Shown: positions 1 through 6,041 of the stretch, one piece after another
Numbering within the stretch: position 1 is the stretch's first letter
How the letters are laid out: each line of letters starts with the position of its first letter
Assembly (NCBI RefSeq): GCF_947378715.1
Contig: NZ_CANCLE010000160.1
Coordinates: 1-8,802, forward strand
Length of the DNA stretch: 8,802 bases
DNA from: Phenylobacterium aquaticum
Lineage (GTDB): Bacteria; Pseudomonadota; Alphaproteobacteria; Caulobacterales; Caulobacteraceae
Direction of reading: 5' to 3'
Translations under genes and position numbers: made by a program
The notes under the pieces: model-generated
Database searches by the model: none
The model's input: the letters and a program-made list of their open reading frames with translations, nothing else
What the model was told of the DNA's origin: nothing

Positions 1-930
1 GATCCAGCCATGGGGCCAGCGAGCGCCGACCCGGCCCCCGCCGCCGACCTGGTCGGCCGCCAGGCCTGGCTGCTGGAGCAGGCCATCGACCGGATGAGCG
101 CGCTTCGCCGCTTCGCCGCCGACGCCCTGACCGCCCTGCCCGACGCCACCCTGGTGCTCGACGCCCACGATCGGGTGGAGATGGCCAACGCCGCCGCCCG
201 CCAGGCCGCGCCCGGCCAGGCCGCCGGCCGGATCCTGCGGTTCGCCGATGTCAGCGCGCTCGAGTCCGCCCACCGCCAGCGCGAACAGGCGCTGCAACTG
301 CTCACCCACGACATGCGCTCGCCCCAGAGCTCGATCCTGGCCCTGCTGGACAATCCGCGCCAGGCCGGCGGGCCGGAGGCGCTGTCGGCCCGGATCGCCG
401 GCTATGCGCGCCGCACCCTGGCCCTGGCCGACGGCTTCGTGCAGCTGGCCCGGGCGGAGTCCTCGGCCTTGCGCCCGGTCCAATTCGACCTGGCCGACCT
501 GCTGGTCCAGGCCGTCGACGACCTCTGGCCCCAGTGGCGGGCCAAGGGGCTGAACGTCGAGACCAAGGCCCCGGAGAGCGTCATCGTCCTGGGCGACGAG
601 GCCCTGACCGCCCGGGCGATCGGCAATCTGCTGGGCAATGCGGTGAAGTTCAGCCCCGAGGGCGGGCGGATCACCTGCGTCCTGGCCCGGGGCCGTGGGG
701 CGCGGGCGGCCTATTGGGTGCTGAAGATCGCCGATGAGGGGCCGGGCCTCAGCGCCCAGGACAAGGCCTCGCTGTTCGAGCCTTTCAAGCGGTTCGGGGA
801 CGGCAAGACCGAAGGGGTGGGCCTGGGCCTCAGCTTTGTGCGGGTGGTGGCCCAGCGCCAGGGCGGCTTCGTCGACTGCGACAGCGCGCCCGGCCGAGGC
901 GCGATCTTCGCCTTCGGCGTCAGGGCGTGA
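1..930 (+). CDS. Sensor histidine kinase, C-terminal part (5' end outside window)
   Basis: The reading frame is open to the left edge, so the gene almost certainly starts upstream; the first in-window ATG is at 10 and residues are numbered from it. Residues 38-70 look like a degenerate PAS-type sensor segment (LPDATLVLDAHDRVEMANAA). A HisKA helix carries the phospho-acceptor His100 in LLTHDMRSPQSS. The HATPase_c domain shows the N box around Asn210 (IGNLLGNAVKFSP), the G1 box DEGPGLS (242-248), an F-box-like LFEPFKRF and the G2 box GVGLGLSF (269-276). All residues needed for autophosphorylation are present. The THDMRSPQSS form of the H box is common in CHASE2-type membrane kinases, so an extracytoplasmic CHASE2 and membrane part may lie upstream; that is an inference. 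No response regulator is adjacent on the right. The stop overlaps the convergent lipoprotein gene by 11 bp. The family is certain; the input signal is unknown. Confidence 0.9.
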   Translation, partial: DPAMGPASADPAPAADLVGRQAWLLEQAIDRMSALRRFAADALTALPDATLVLDAHDRVEMANAAARQAAPGQAAGRILRFADVSALESAHRQREQALQLLTHDMRSPQSSILALLDNPRQAGGPEALSARIAGYARRTLALADGFVQLARAESSALRPVQFDLADLLVQAVDDLWPQWRAKGLNVETKAPESVIVLGDEALTARAIGNLLGNAVKFSPEGGRITCVLARGRGARAAYWVLKIADEGPGLSAQDKASLFEPFKRFGDGKTEGVGLGLSFVRVVAQRQGGFVDCDSAPGRGAIFAFGVRA

Positions 931-1432
931 TCAGGCCGGCCCGGGCCAGGGCCGCGTCGACCAGGGCCGATAGCGGCTGGCGGTCCCCGGCATGGCCGTC
1001 GGCGGCGGTCGCATCGGCCAGCTTCTTGCCGGTCCTGGCGTCCAGCACGGTCAGGGAGACGGTGCGCACCGGCTTGTCGCCGGTCCAGAACCGCCAGCCG
1101 GACTTGCGCGGGGCCTCGACCCAGGCCGGCGGGGCGCCGGTGGGCGTGGAGCCCATCACCCCGATCTTGCCGACCCGCGCCGACTGCGCGGCCACGACAT
1201 AATAGTCCGGGCCCTGGCCGGCCTTGGGCGCGCGCGACGCCAGGCGGGCGCCGACCAGGTCGCCCACCGGCGACGGGCCCGGCGCGCCCGGCAGCAGAGC
1301 GACCCCGCCCGGGGCGAGTTTCAGCGTCTCCGGCGACAGGCTAGTCAGGATCCGGGGACCGGCGCAGGCGCTCAGGGCGGCGGCCAGCACGACCACGCCG
1401 CCCAGGCGAACGAGAGATTGGCTGGGGGTCAT
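920..1432 (-). CDS. Putative lipoprotein of unknown function
   Basis: This 170-residue protein begins with a lipoprotein signal: polar MTPSQSLVRL, a hydrophobic stretch GGVVVLAAA, then a lipobox LSAC with Cys23 as the predicted lipidated residue (signal peptidase II cleavage before it). The +2 residue is Ala, compatible with outer-membrane sorting. The mature part includes DYYVVAAQSARVGKIGVMG, a short WRFWTG segment and a beta-like TVSLTVLDARTGKKLADATA stretch. I do not recognise a named family. The ATG at 1432 has a good ribosome site, AGGAG six bases upstream, which supports this start. The gene is convergent with the kinase gene and overlaps its last 11 bases. The alternative, that this is a shadow frame, is unlikely given the signal peptide and Shine-Dalgarno. 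Confidence 0.8.
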   Translation of the reverse strand: MTPSQSLVRLGGVVVLAAALSACAGPRILTSLSPETLKLAPGGVALLPGAPGPSPVGDLVGARLASRAPKAGQGPDYYVVAAQSARVGKIGVMGSTPTGAPPAWVEAPRKSGWRFWTGDKPVRTVSLTVLDARTGKKLADATAADGHAGDRQPLSALVDAALARAGLITP

Positions 1433-1474
1433 GGCGGCTCCTGAAGGCGCGGGGATCTCAGCCGACCCTCACCC

Positions 1475-1526
1475 TAGAGCATTTCCCGAAAAGTGTGACG
1501 CACTATTCGGAACAAGAAATGCTCTA
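1475..1526. repeat. Long palindromic intergenic element (nested hairpin)
   Basis: TAGAGCATTTC (1475-1485) is the exact reverse complement of GAAATGCTCTA (1516-1526). Directly inside, CCGAAAAGTG (1486-1495) pairs with CACTATTCGG (1501-1510) with one mismatch around a 5-nt loop TGACG; the only unpaired stretch between the two stems is AACAA (1511-1515). The whole 52 bp therefore folds into one long stem. A core beginning AGAGCATTT and ending AATGCTCT recurs, to my recollection, as a dispersed intergenic repeat in several alphaproteobacteria; copy number in this genome cannot be seen here. It is strikingly AT-richer than its surroundings. On the plus strand a T5 run follows, but no plus-strand gene needs terminating here. 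Confidence 0.75.
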
Positions 1527-1552
1527 ACTTTTTGACTTGGAGCCTTCGAACA

Positions 1553-1566
1553 CAAGCCCAGGCTTG
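1553..1566 (-). terminator. Short hairpin after the microprotein stop (possible terminator)
   Basis: CAAGC-CCAG-GCTTG forms a 5-bp perfect stem with a 4-nt loop, five bases beyond the stop codon of the 37-residue minus-strand gene. There is no following T run on the minus strand, so it would at best be a weak or Rho-assisted 3' end or an mRNA-stabilising hairpin. The call rests on position and pairing only. Confidence 0.3.
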
Positions 1567-1571
1567 GCCGA

Positions 1572-1685
1572 TCAGCGCAGGCAGGCGCCCAGGAGCAAGC
1601 CGCAGGACGCCGCCGTGCAGGACAGACCCGCCCAGAGGCAGAGCCAGCCGAGGTTGGGCTGAGGGATCGCGCGGGCCAGGGCCAT
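1572..1685 (-). CDS. 37-residue membrane microprotein, translationally coupled
   Basis: The minus strand carries an ATG at 1685-1683 that shares its A with the TGA stop (1687-1685) of the upstream 114-residue gene, giving a TGATG stop/start overlap typical of translational coupling. The 37 codons encode MALARAIPQPNLGW followed by a hydrophobic, Cys-rich stretch (LCLWAGLSCTAASCGLLLG, about residues 15-33) and a terminal ACLR, then TGA. This fits one membrane span with four cysteines (16, 23, 28, 35). I do not recognise a family. Support comes from the coupling, the hydrophobic composition and a clean short frame filling the gap; evidence against is only its small size. A role as a partner or anchor of the preceding soluble protein is speculation. 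Confidence 0.5.
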   Translation of the reverse strand: MALARAIPQPNLGWLCLWAGLSCTAASCGLLLGACLR

Positions 1686-2029
1686 CAGCACATCTCCCCA
1701 CGGGCGTCGATGAAGGCCATGGCCGCCGGGGCCAGCGACCAGCGGTGCGAGCCCTCGCCAAACCGCAGGTGGAAGAGGGACGGGTGCTCGCCGTCGACAT
1801 GGCGATGGGCGTCGAACGCCCGGAACACCTCGTCGCGCAGGGCCGGGCTGGCGGCGCGGGCGGCGCGATGCCGTCCCTGGGCGATGCGATCGACCACCAC
1901 CTCACGGTGAGCCTCGCCGCTCAACGCCATCAGGGCCTCGACGATCTCGGCCACCAGGGGGTGGGGATCGGGGGTCCGGCTCAAGCGCGCGTCGCGGCTC
2001 GTCGCCAGCTCGACCAGGTTTTCCGACAT
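1685..2029 (-). CDS. Hypothetical 114-residue soluble protein
   Basis: The product has no signal peptide or membrane segment. It is predicted largely helical in the first half (HPLVAEIVEALMALSGEAHREVVVDRIAQ, about residues 23-51) and continues with ALRDEVFRAFDAHRHV and a compact C-terminal segment, SLFHLRFGEGSHRWSLAPAAMAFIDARG. I do not recognise a named domain. The helical first part could be a small nucleic-acid or protein-binding fold, but no catalytic motif stands out. The ATG at 2029 has GGAG upstream (CTGGAGAGCGAC-ATG), which fixes the start. The stop overlaps the ATG of the 37-residue membrane protein by one base, so the two probably form an operon. The CtrA-type box lies only 28 nt upstream of this ATG, so cell-cycle control of this pair is a reasonable inference. 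Confidence 0.7.
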   Translation of the reverse strand: MSENLVELATSRDARLSRTPDPHPLVAEIVEALMALSGEAHREVVVDRIAQGRHRAARAASPALRDEVFRAFDAHRHVDGEHPSLFHLRFGEGSHRWSLAPAAMAFIDARGEMC

Positions 2030-2057
2030 GTCGCTCTCCAGGACCGGCAGGGGTTGA

Positions 2058-2076
2058 GGTTAAGGGCGTCTTAACC
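2058..2076. promoter_or_regulatory. CtrA-type binding box (TTAA-N7-TTAAC), fully palindromic
   Basis: TTAA at 2060-2063 and TTAAC at 2071-2075 are separated by exactly seven bases, matching the full CtrA consensus known from Caulobacter and relatives. The match reads equally well on both strands because the site is a 7-bp inverted repeat (GGTTAAG / CTTAACC) around five bases. It lies between two divergent genes, 28 nt from the minus-strand ATG at 2029 and 71 nt from the plus-strand ATG at 2148. In a locally GC-rich sequence such a match by chance is unlikely. Which promoter it controls, and whether it activates or represses, is not visible. Confidence 0.65.
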
Positions 2077-2111
2077 GCCTGCGGCCTGGCTCGCGCGCGG
2101 AATTCCTATGG

Positions 2112-2141
2112 TTTTACTATTGTTTACATTCCAAGCTAACA
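2112..2141 (+). promoter_or_regulatory. Putative clC promoter, placed for a leaderless start
   Basis: The segment 2099-2139 is an AT-rich island in very GC-rich surroundings. A -10-like GCTAACA (2135-2141) resembles the Caulobacter GCTANAWC element; a weak -35, TTTTAC (2112-2117), sits 18 bp upstream. Only GCCCCC separates the -10 from the ATG at 2148, so transcription would begin at or next to the start codon. There is no Shine-Dalgarno in front of that ATG, which agrees. Confidence 0.4.
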
Positions 2142-2147
2142 GCCCCC

Positions 2148-3914
2148 ATGGTCCAGGTTCCGACCTCGCTTTCCCGTCCCCAGCCGCTGAAGTGGCTGGC
2201 CTTTGTCCGGCGCCAGATCCGGTCCAGCGAGCTGTGGCTGATCGCCGTGGCGATCCTGGTGGGGGCGACGGCCGGGGCCTTGGCCACCTTCCAGGCCAAG
2301 ATCGCCCACGGCCTGCAGATCTTCCTGTTCGCCTTTGATCCCGAGCAGCGGCTGAGCGCCCAGGCAGCGATCGTCCCCTGGCGGGTGCTGGCCATTCCGG
2401 CCGGCGGCCTGGTGCTGGGGCTCGGGACCTGGCTCTGGCAGCGCTACAGCCCGGGCGGCGCCGTCGACCCGGTGGAGGCCAACGCCCTGCACGGGGGGCG
2501 GATGTCGGGCCGCGACAGCGCCTTCATCTGCGCCCAGACCCTGCTGTCCAACGGCGCCGGGGCCTCGGTGGGGCTGGAGGCCGCCTACGCCCAGGCCGGC
2601 GGCGCGGCGGGCTCGCTGATCGGCCGGGCCCTGGCCCTGCGCCGCGCCGACCTGCGCACCCTGGTGGGAGCCGGGGCCGGGGCGGCCATAGCCGCAGCCT
2701 TTGGCGCGCCGCTGACCGGGGCCTTCTACGCCTTCGAGATCGTCATCGGGGCCTATACGGTCGCCAATATCGCCCCGGTGGCCGCAGCCGCCCTGGCCGC
2801 CGTGCTGGTGGCCAAGAGCCTGGGGGCGCCGACCTATCTGCTCGGGACCTCGGTCACCGCCGTCCAGACCTGGCCGGTCTATGGCCTCTACGCCCTGCTG
2901 GGCCTGGTCACCGCCGGGGTGGGGGTGATGATGATGCGGCTGGTGGCCCTGGCCGACCAATGGACGGTGAAGATGCCGATCCCGCCGGTGTTCCGTCCGG
3001 CGGTCGGCGGGCTGCTGCTGGCCGGCATCGCCCTGATGACCCCCCAGACCCTCTCGGCCGGGCACGGGGCGCTGGCCCTGGACCTTGAGGCCGACCTCGG
3101 GCTGAAGCTGCTGCTGACGCTTGCGGCCATGAAGGCGGCGGCGTCGATCCTGTCGCTAAGCTTCGGCTTCCGGGGCGGGCTGTTCTTCGCCGCCCTGTTC
3201 CTGGGCACCCTGGTCGGCCAGGCCTTCGCCCACCTGGCGGCCTATGCCACCTTCCTGCCGGTGCTCGACCCCACTGTGGCGGCCCTGGTCGGCATGGGCG
3301 CCCTGGGCGTGGCCATCGTCGGCGGGCCGCTCACCATGTCCTTCCTGGTGCTGGAGACCACCGGCGACTTCACCGTCACCGCCGCCACCCTGGTCGCCTC
3401 GCTGATCGCCAGCGCCGTGGTGCGGGAGACCTTTGGCTATTCCTTCTCCACCTGGCGGCTGCACCTGCGCGGCGAAACGATCCGCTCGGCCCACGATGTC
3501 GGCTGGATCCGCACCCTCACCGCCGGGCGGATGATGCGCACTGGCGCGCCCTCCATCGCCGCCGACGCCGACCTGGCCGAGTTCCGTCGTCGCTTTCCCC
3601 TGGGCGGGACCAAGCGGGTGGTGCTGACCGACGCCGCCGGACGCTATGCCGGCCTGGTCCAGACCGCGGCGGCCTATGCCGAGGACGCGGCCGGCCACAG
3701 CCTGACGACGCTGGCCATCAATCGCGACGCCGTGCTCAGCCCCGAGCTGAGCATCAAGGAGATCATGACCGCCTTCGACCAGACCCAGAGCGACGAGCTG
3801 GTGGTGGTCGATGACCAGGGCCAGGTACTGGGCGTGCTGTCGGAGGCCTACGCCACGCGGCGCTATGCCGATGAACTGGAAAAGGCCCGCCGGGATCTGA
3901 CCGGCGAGACCTGA
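2148..3914 (+). CDS. ClC-family chloride channel/transporter with CBS domain pair
   Basis: This 588-residue inner-membrane protein has the ClC transmembrane core at about residues 28-430 and two C-terminal CBS motifs at about 457-575 that may bind adenine nucleotides. Recognisable ClC landmarks are GLEAAYAQAGG (142-152), where Glu144 aligns with the gating glutamate of GREGP; GAPLTGAFYAFE (186-197); GGLFFAALFLG (343-353), the counterpart of GGIFAPSLFLG; GGPLTMSFLVLETTG (392-406); and Tyr431, a candidate for the chloride-coordinating tyrosine. The canonical GSGIPE loop is replaced (about 106-120, DPVEANALHGGRMSG), and the proline of GREGP and GIFAP is missing, so ion selectivity could differ. 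The gating Glu suggests proton-coupled antiport or a gated channel. ATG 2148 gives full length without a Shine-Dalgarno. It ends 9 bp from the convergent exported-protein gene. Family assignment is firm; the transported anion is not. Confidence 0.92.
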   Translation: MVQVPTSLSRPQPLKWLAFVRRQIRSSELWLIAVAILVGATAGALATFQAKIAHGLQIFLFAFDPEQRLSAQAAIVPWRVLAIPAGGLVLGLGTWLWQRYSPGGAVDPVEANALHGGRMSGRDSAFICAQTLLSNGAGASVGLEAAYAQAGGAAGSLIGRALALRRADLRTLVGAGAGAAIAAAFGAPLTGAFYAFEIVIGAYTVANIAPVAAAALAAVLVAKSLGAPTYLLGTSVTAVQTWPVYGLYALLGLVTAGVGVMMMRLVALADQWTVKMPIPPVFRPAVGGLLLAGIALMTPQTLSAGHGALALDLEADLGLKLLLTLAAMKAAASILSLSFGFRGGLFFAALFLGTLVGQAFAHLAAYATFLPVLDPTVAALVGMGALGVAIVGGPLTMSFLVLETTGDFTVTAATLVASLIASAVVRETFGYSFSTWRLHLRGETIRSAHDVGWIRTLTAGRMMRTGAPSIAADADLAEFRRRFPLGGTKRVVLTDAAGRYAGLVQTAAAYAEDAAGHSLTTLAINRDAVLSPELSIKEIMTAFDQTQSDELVVVDDQGQVLGVLSEAYATRRYADELEKARRDLTGET

Positions 3915-3923
3915 CCTACCAGC

Positions 3924-4181
3924 CTATTGCGAGTTCGCGGCGCCGACCTTCTGCATGTCCTGCAGCGCCTGCTTCGAGGCCTCGGCGATGGCCGCGGCCT
4001 GCTCGGGCGTGCGGCAGATCCGCACCGGCAGGCGCGAGCCGAGGTCGGTCGTCGTCGTGCAGACCTTCTTGGGTTGGGGCGCAGGCGCGGCGGCGGGCGG
4101 CGGGGCGGTCGTGCCACCGGCGGCGGGAACGGCTTCGGCGCTCAGCATGAGGCCGGCGGAAAGCAACAGGGGGAGGATCAT
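3924..4181 (-). CDS. Small exported protein with a two-cysteine motif
   Basis: The 85-residue product starts with a signal peptide (MILPLLLSAGLMLSAEA, likely cleaved near residue 17), followed by a Pro/Ala-rich linker (about 23-37). A compact motif comes next, KVCTTTTDLGSRLPVRICRTPEQ, with Cys41 and Cys56 positioned to form a disulfide, and then a helical tail. Small exported proteins with a Cys...GSR-P-R-CRT pattern occur in alphaproteobacteria, to my recollection, and have no established function. I chose the ATG at 4181 because it opens directly into the hydrophobic core and has GGCGAG a few bases upstream; a TTG at 4193 would add MASS in front and is less likely. It converges on the ClC gene with a 9-bp gap, leaving little room for separate terminators. 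Confidence 0.7.
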   Translation of the reverse strand: MILPLLLSAGLMLSAEAVPAAGGTTAPPPAAAPAPQPKKVCTTTTDLGSRLPVRICRTPEQAAAIAEASKQALQDMQKVGAANSQ

Positions 4182-4238
4182 GGAACTCGCCAACTTGGAG
4201 TAGAGATTGCCATCAACCTTGCACGCGAGGACGCCGGG

Positions 4239-4253
4239 GCCAAGAGCCTTGGC
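4239..4253. repeat. Small perfect hairpin in the DUF6481-exported protein gap
   Basis: GCCAAG-AGC-CTTGGC is a 6-bp perfect stem with a 3-nt loop in the 107-bp gap between two minus-strand genes. It lacks a T run on either strand. It may mark the 3' end of the DUF6481 mRNA or be chance. Nothing else in 4182-4288 is recognisable beyond a GGGGCCCC palindrome. Confidence 0.3.
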
Positions 4254-4288
4254 TGACGCAGGGACAGGGCGGGCGGGGCCCCGGCCGT

Positions 4289-4618
4289 CTAGTTCCGGCG
4301 TTGCTTGCGGGCGGCGTAGCGGGCGTCGCGGGCCGCCTTCTGGGCGGCGCGCAGGGCCAGCTCGCGGGCCTCCTCCGTGATCGCCTCCTCCTCGCGGCGG
4401 ATGGCGTCGGCGGCCTCTGCGGCGGCGCGGCGGATCTCACGCGCCTTGCGGCGCTCCTCGCGCAGGATCTCCAGCTCGAGCTCCTTCTCCGCCTTGCGCT
4501 GTTCGATCAGCGGGTCGGTGACCGCAGGCTTGGGCTTGAACTTCTCGAGCAGGGCCTTCTTCGCCGCGGCCGAGGCCGCCTGACGATCGTTGAAGCTGTG
4601 GTTCTTCGGATGAATCAT
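4289..4618 (-). CDS. DUF6481 family protein (charged, helical)
   Basis: This 109-residue protein opens with MIHPKNHSFNDRQAASAAAKKALLEKFK, matching the DUF6481 pattern as I remember it (a short head, then F-x-x-R-Q-A-A-x-A-A-A-K-K-x-x-L-E-K-F). The rest is almost pure Ala/Arg/Glu/Lys (about residues 40-107), predicted as one long charged helix or coiled coil ending in ARKQRRN. There are no membrane spans and no catalytic motif. The family is widespread in alphaproteobacteria with no known function; a basic charged helix could bind nucleic acid or another protein, which is inference only. The ATG at 4618 has no clear Shine-Dalgarno, and a perfect 7-bp stem-loop ends three bases before it. It lies 63 bp downstream of, and co-directional with, the sirtuin gene, so co-transcription is possible. 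Confidence 0.78.
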   Translation of the reverse strand: MIHPKNHSFNDRQAASAAAKKALLEKFKPKPAVTDPLIEQRKAEKELELEILREERRKAREIRRAAAEAADAIRREEEAITEEARELALRAAQKAARDARYAARKQRRN

Positions 4619-4621
4619 GTC

Positions 4622-4648
4622 GCGGGCGATTAATGTCTTTGCGCCCGC
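4622..4648 (-). promoter_or_regulatory. Stem-loop abutting the DUF6481 start codon
   Basis: GCGGGCG (4622-4628) and CGCCCGC (4642-4648) are perfect inverted arms around a 13-nt AT-rich loop (4629-4641). In the minus-strand mRNA the 3' arm ends three bases before the ATG at 4618, covering the place where a ribosome site would sit. It could be a translational control hairpin or a DNA operator. The AT-rich loop (with ATTAAT) could also contribute to a promoter. Confidence 0.4.
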
Positions 4649-4681
4649 TTGCGAAGCCCCCTGAGCATCTTTTTCTGCGCT

Positions 4682-5422
4682 TTACGGCACGATTTCACTC
4701 AAGATGGGGCCGATTTCACCCTGCAGGGCCAGGTCAGCGACCCGGTCCAGCTCGGTCGGCTCGCGATTGAGGATCGCCAGGGTTGCGCCGGACCGCTTGG
4801 CCAGCAGGGGAAATCCCGCCGCCGGGAACACCGTCAGGGACGAGCCCAGCACCAGGAACAGGTCGCAGGCCAAGGTCTCGTCTTCCGCCGCCCGCATGGG
4901 TCCGGCCGGCATGGACTGGCCGAAGGAGATCACCGCCGTCTTCACCAGCCCGCCGCACCACCGGCAAGTCGGGATCTCGTCGCGCTCCAGGAAGGGCGCC
5001 CGCAGATCCTCCAGCTCGTGGCGGCTTCCGCAGTCCAGGCAGGTCGCGTAGCTGGCGTTGCCGTGCAGCTCGATCACCCGCTCGGCCGGCACGCCGGAAT
5101 CCTGGTGCAGATTGTCGACATTCTGGGTGATGACGCTGGAGAGCCGCCCCTGGGCCGCCAGCCGGGCCAGGGCGAAGTGACCGGCATTGGGCGCCCGGCC
5201 CGTCCAGCCGGCCTTGCCGGAGAAGGCCCGGCTCCAGGCCTCATGGCGCTTGTCGGGGTCGGCGGTGAACTCCTGGAAGGTGATCGGCTTCATCCGGCTC
5301 CACACCCCGCCCGGCGAGCGGAAGTCTGGAATGCCGGACTCCGTAGAGATCCCCGCCCCGGTGAAGGCGACGATGCGGCGGGCGTCTGAGATCAGGCGGG
5401 CGAGCTGGGCGCGGTCGGACAT
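4682..5422 (-). CDS. NAD-dependent protein deacylase, Sir2/CobB family
   Basis: The 246-residue product removes acyl groups from lysines of cytosolic proteins using NAD+, producing nicotinamide and O-acyl-ADP-ribose. The Rossmann/NAD motifs are complete: TGAGIS (21-26), GIPDFRSPGGVW (30-41) and TQNVDNLH (99-106), followed by catalytic His120 in ELHG. The zinc ribbon is intact with Cys128, Cys131, Cys153 and Cys156 (CLDC and CRWC). After it come KTAVISFGQSMP and the cofactor-closing VLGSSLTVFPAAGFP (191-205), then LAILNREPTELD. Length fits a minimal bacterial sirtuin. The ATG at 5422 has a purine-rich site (GGATGGGGA) just upstream. It is transcribed away from cheW. No acetyl-CoA synthetase or acetyltransferase gene is adjacent, so its substrate cannot be told from context. 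A symbol such as cobB is used for relatives, but orthology is not shown here. Confidence 0.95.
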   Translation of the reverse strand: MSDRAQLARLISDARRIVAFTGAGISTESGIPDFRSPGGVWSRMKPITFQEFTADPDKRHEAWSRAFSGKAGWTGRAPNAGHFALARLAAQGRLSSVITQNVDNLHQDSGVPAERVIELHGNASYATCLDCGSRHELEDLRAPFLERDEIPTCRWCGGLVKTAVISFGQSMPAGPMRAAEDETLACDLFLVLGSSLTVFPAAGFPLLAKRSGATLAILNREPTELDRVADLALQGEIGPILSEIVP

Positions 5423-5576
5423 GTCCCCATCCTGCCGCGCTGCGCCACCGGGCGCCAGCCGGCGGAGAAAACCCTGCCCTGTTAACGGCTTACAAAAGAT
5501 AGCGCGTCAGTATGTCCTCGGCCCGTCGCCCTCCCTGGCGTCGCGGGCCCTGTCCTTATGAAGAAGGTCCGAGTCC
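5423..5576. promoter_or_regulatory. Divergent promoter region between sirtuin and cheW-like genes
   Basis: This 154-bp gap must hold promoters for both divergent genes. An AT-richer patch at 5480-5501 includes GTTAAC (5481-5486) and TTACAAAAGATA, candidates for promoter or operator sequence, but spacing to any consensus element is poor. For cheW, AAGAAGG (5562-5568) is the ribosome site. I see no structured RNA or repeat here. Confidence 0.4.
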
Positions 5577-6041
5577 ATGGGGGATTCCCGTATTCCGTCG
5601 CCCGGCGCCGAGCTGATCTCGGTGCGCATCGCCGACCAGGCCTACGCCATCGACATCATGGCGGTGCGCGAGATCCGCGGCTGGACCACCACCACGCCCC
5701 TGCCCCACGCCCCGCCCCATGTGCTGGGCATGATGAACCTGCGCGGCGCAATCCTGCCGGTCATCGACCTGGGCGCCCGCCTGGGCCTCGGCCCCGCCAC
5801 CCCTGGCCCCGCCTCCGTGGTGGTCGTGGCCCAGATCGGCGACGCCCAGATGGGCCTGGTGGTCGACGCAGTCTCCGACATCCTGCTGGTCACCGAGGGC
5901 CTGATCCAGCCGGCGCCCGATGTCGGCAGCGCCGACTCCACCGCCTTCGTGGCCGGGGTCATGACCATCGACACCAACATCGTCAGCCTGCTGGCGCTGG
6001 ATAATGTCCTGCCCCCCAACATGCCGGCCATGGCCGCCTGA
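5577..6041 (+). CDS. CheW-like chemotaxis coupling protein
   Basis: This 154-residue cytosolic protein is a single CheW domain, the SH3-like fold that links chemoreceptors to the CheA kinase. The order of motifs is typical: LISVRIADQAYAIDIMAVREI (13-33), then PHVLGMMNLRGAILPVIDL (47-65) with the conserved NLRG (54-57) and P-V-I-D-L, then MGLVVDAVSDIL (92-103), and a final strand ending in LLALDNVL. The ATG at 5577 is preceded by AAGAAGG at about 8 nt. No cheA, cheY, cheB, cheR or receptor gene is adjacent, so this is a stand-alone CheW, either an accessory copy for the main array or a coupler for a receptor elsewhere. The Pro/Gly-rich insert LGLGPATPGPAS (69-80) is slightly unusual. Family is certain; pathway membership is not. 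Confidence 0.92.
   Translation: MGDSRIPSPGAELISVRIADQAYAIDIMAVREIRGWTTTTPLPHAPPHVLGMMNLRGAILPVIDLGARLGLGPATPGPASVVVVAQIGDAQMGLVVDAVSDILLVTEGLIQPAPDVGSADSTAFVAGVMTIDTNIVSLLALDNVLPPNMPAMAA

Noticed and set aside
1474..1905. 143-codon minus-strand frame overlapping the 114-aa and 37-aa genes
   Set aside because: Its peptide is Pro/Ala/Arg-rich with no motif, runs through the palindromic repeat, and competes with a frame that has a proper ribosome site and a coupled downstream gene.
2136..3698. Long minus-strand frames opposite the ClC gene
   Set aside because: Low-complexity composition typical of antisense frames; the plus strand has unmistakable ClC motifs.
4182..4193. TTG start four codons upstream for the small exported protein
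   Set aside because: It lacks a ribosome site and only adds polar residues before the signal peptide; the ATG at 4181 is better placed.
5480..5494. Second CtrA box upstream of cheW
   Set aside because: TTAAC is followed by TTAC with the wrong spacing; at most a half site.
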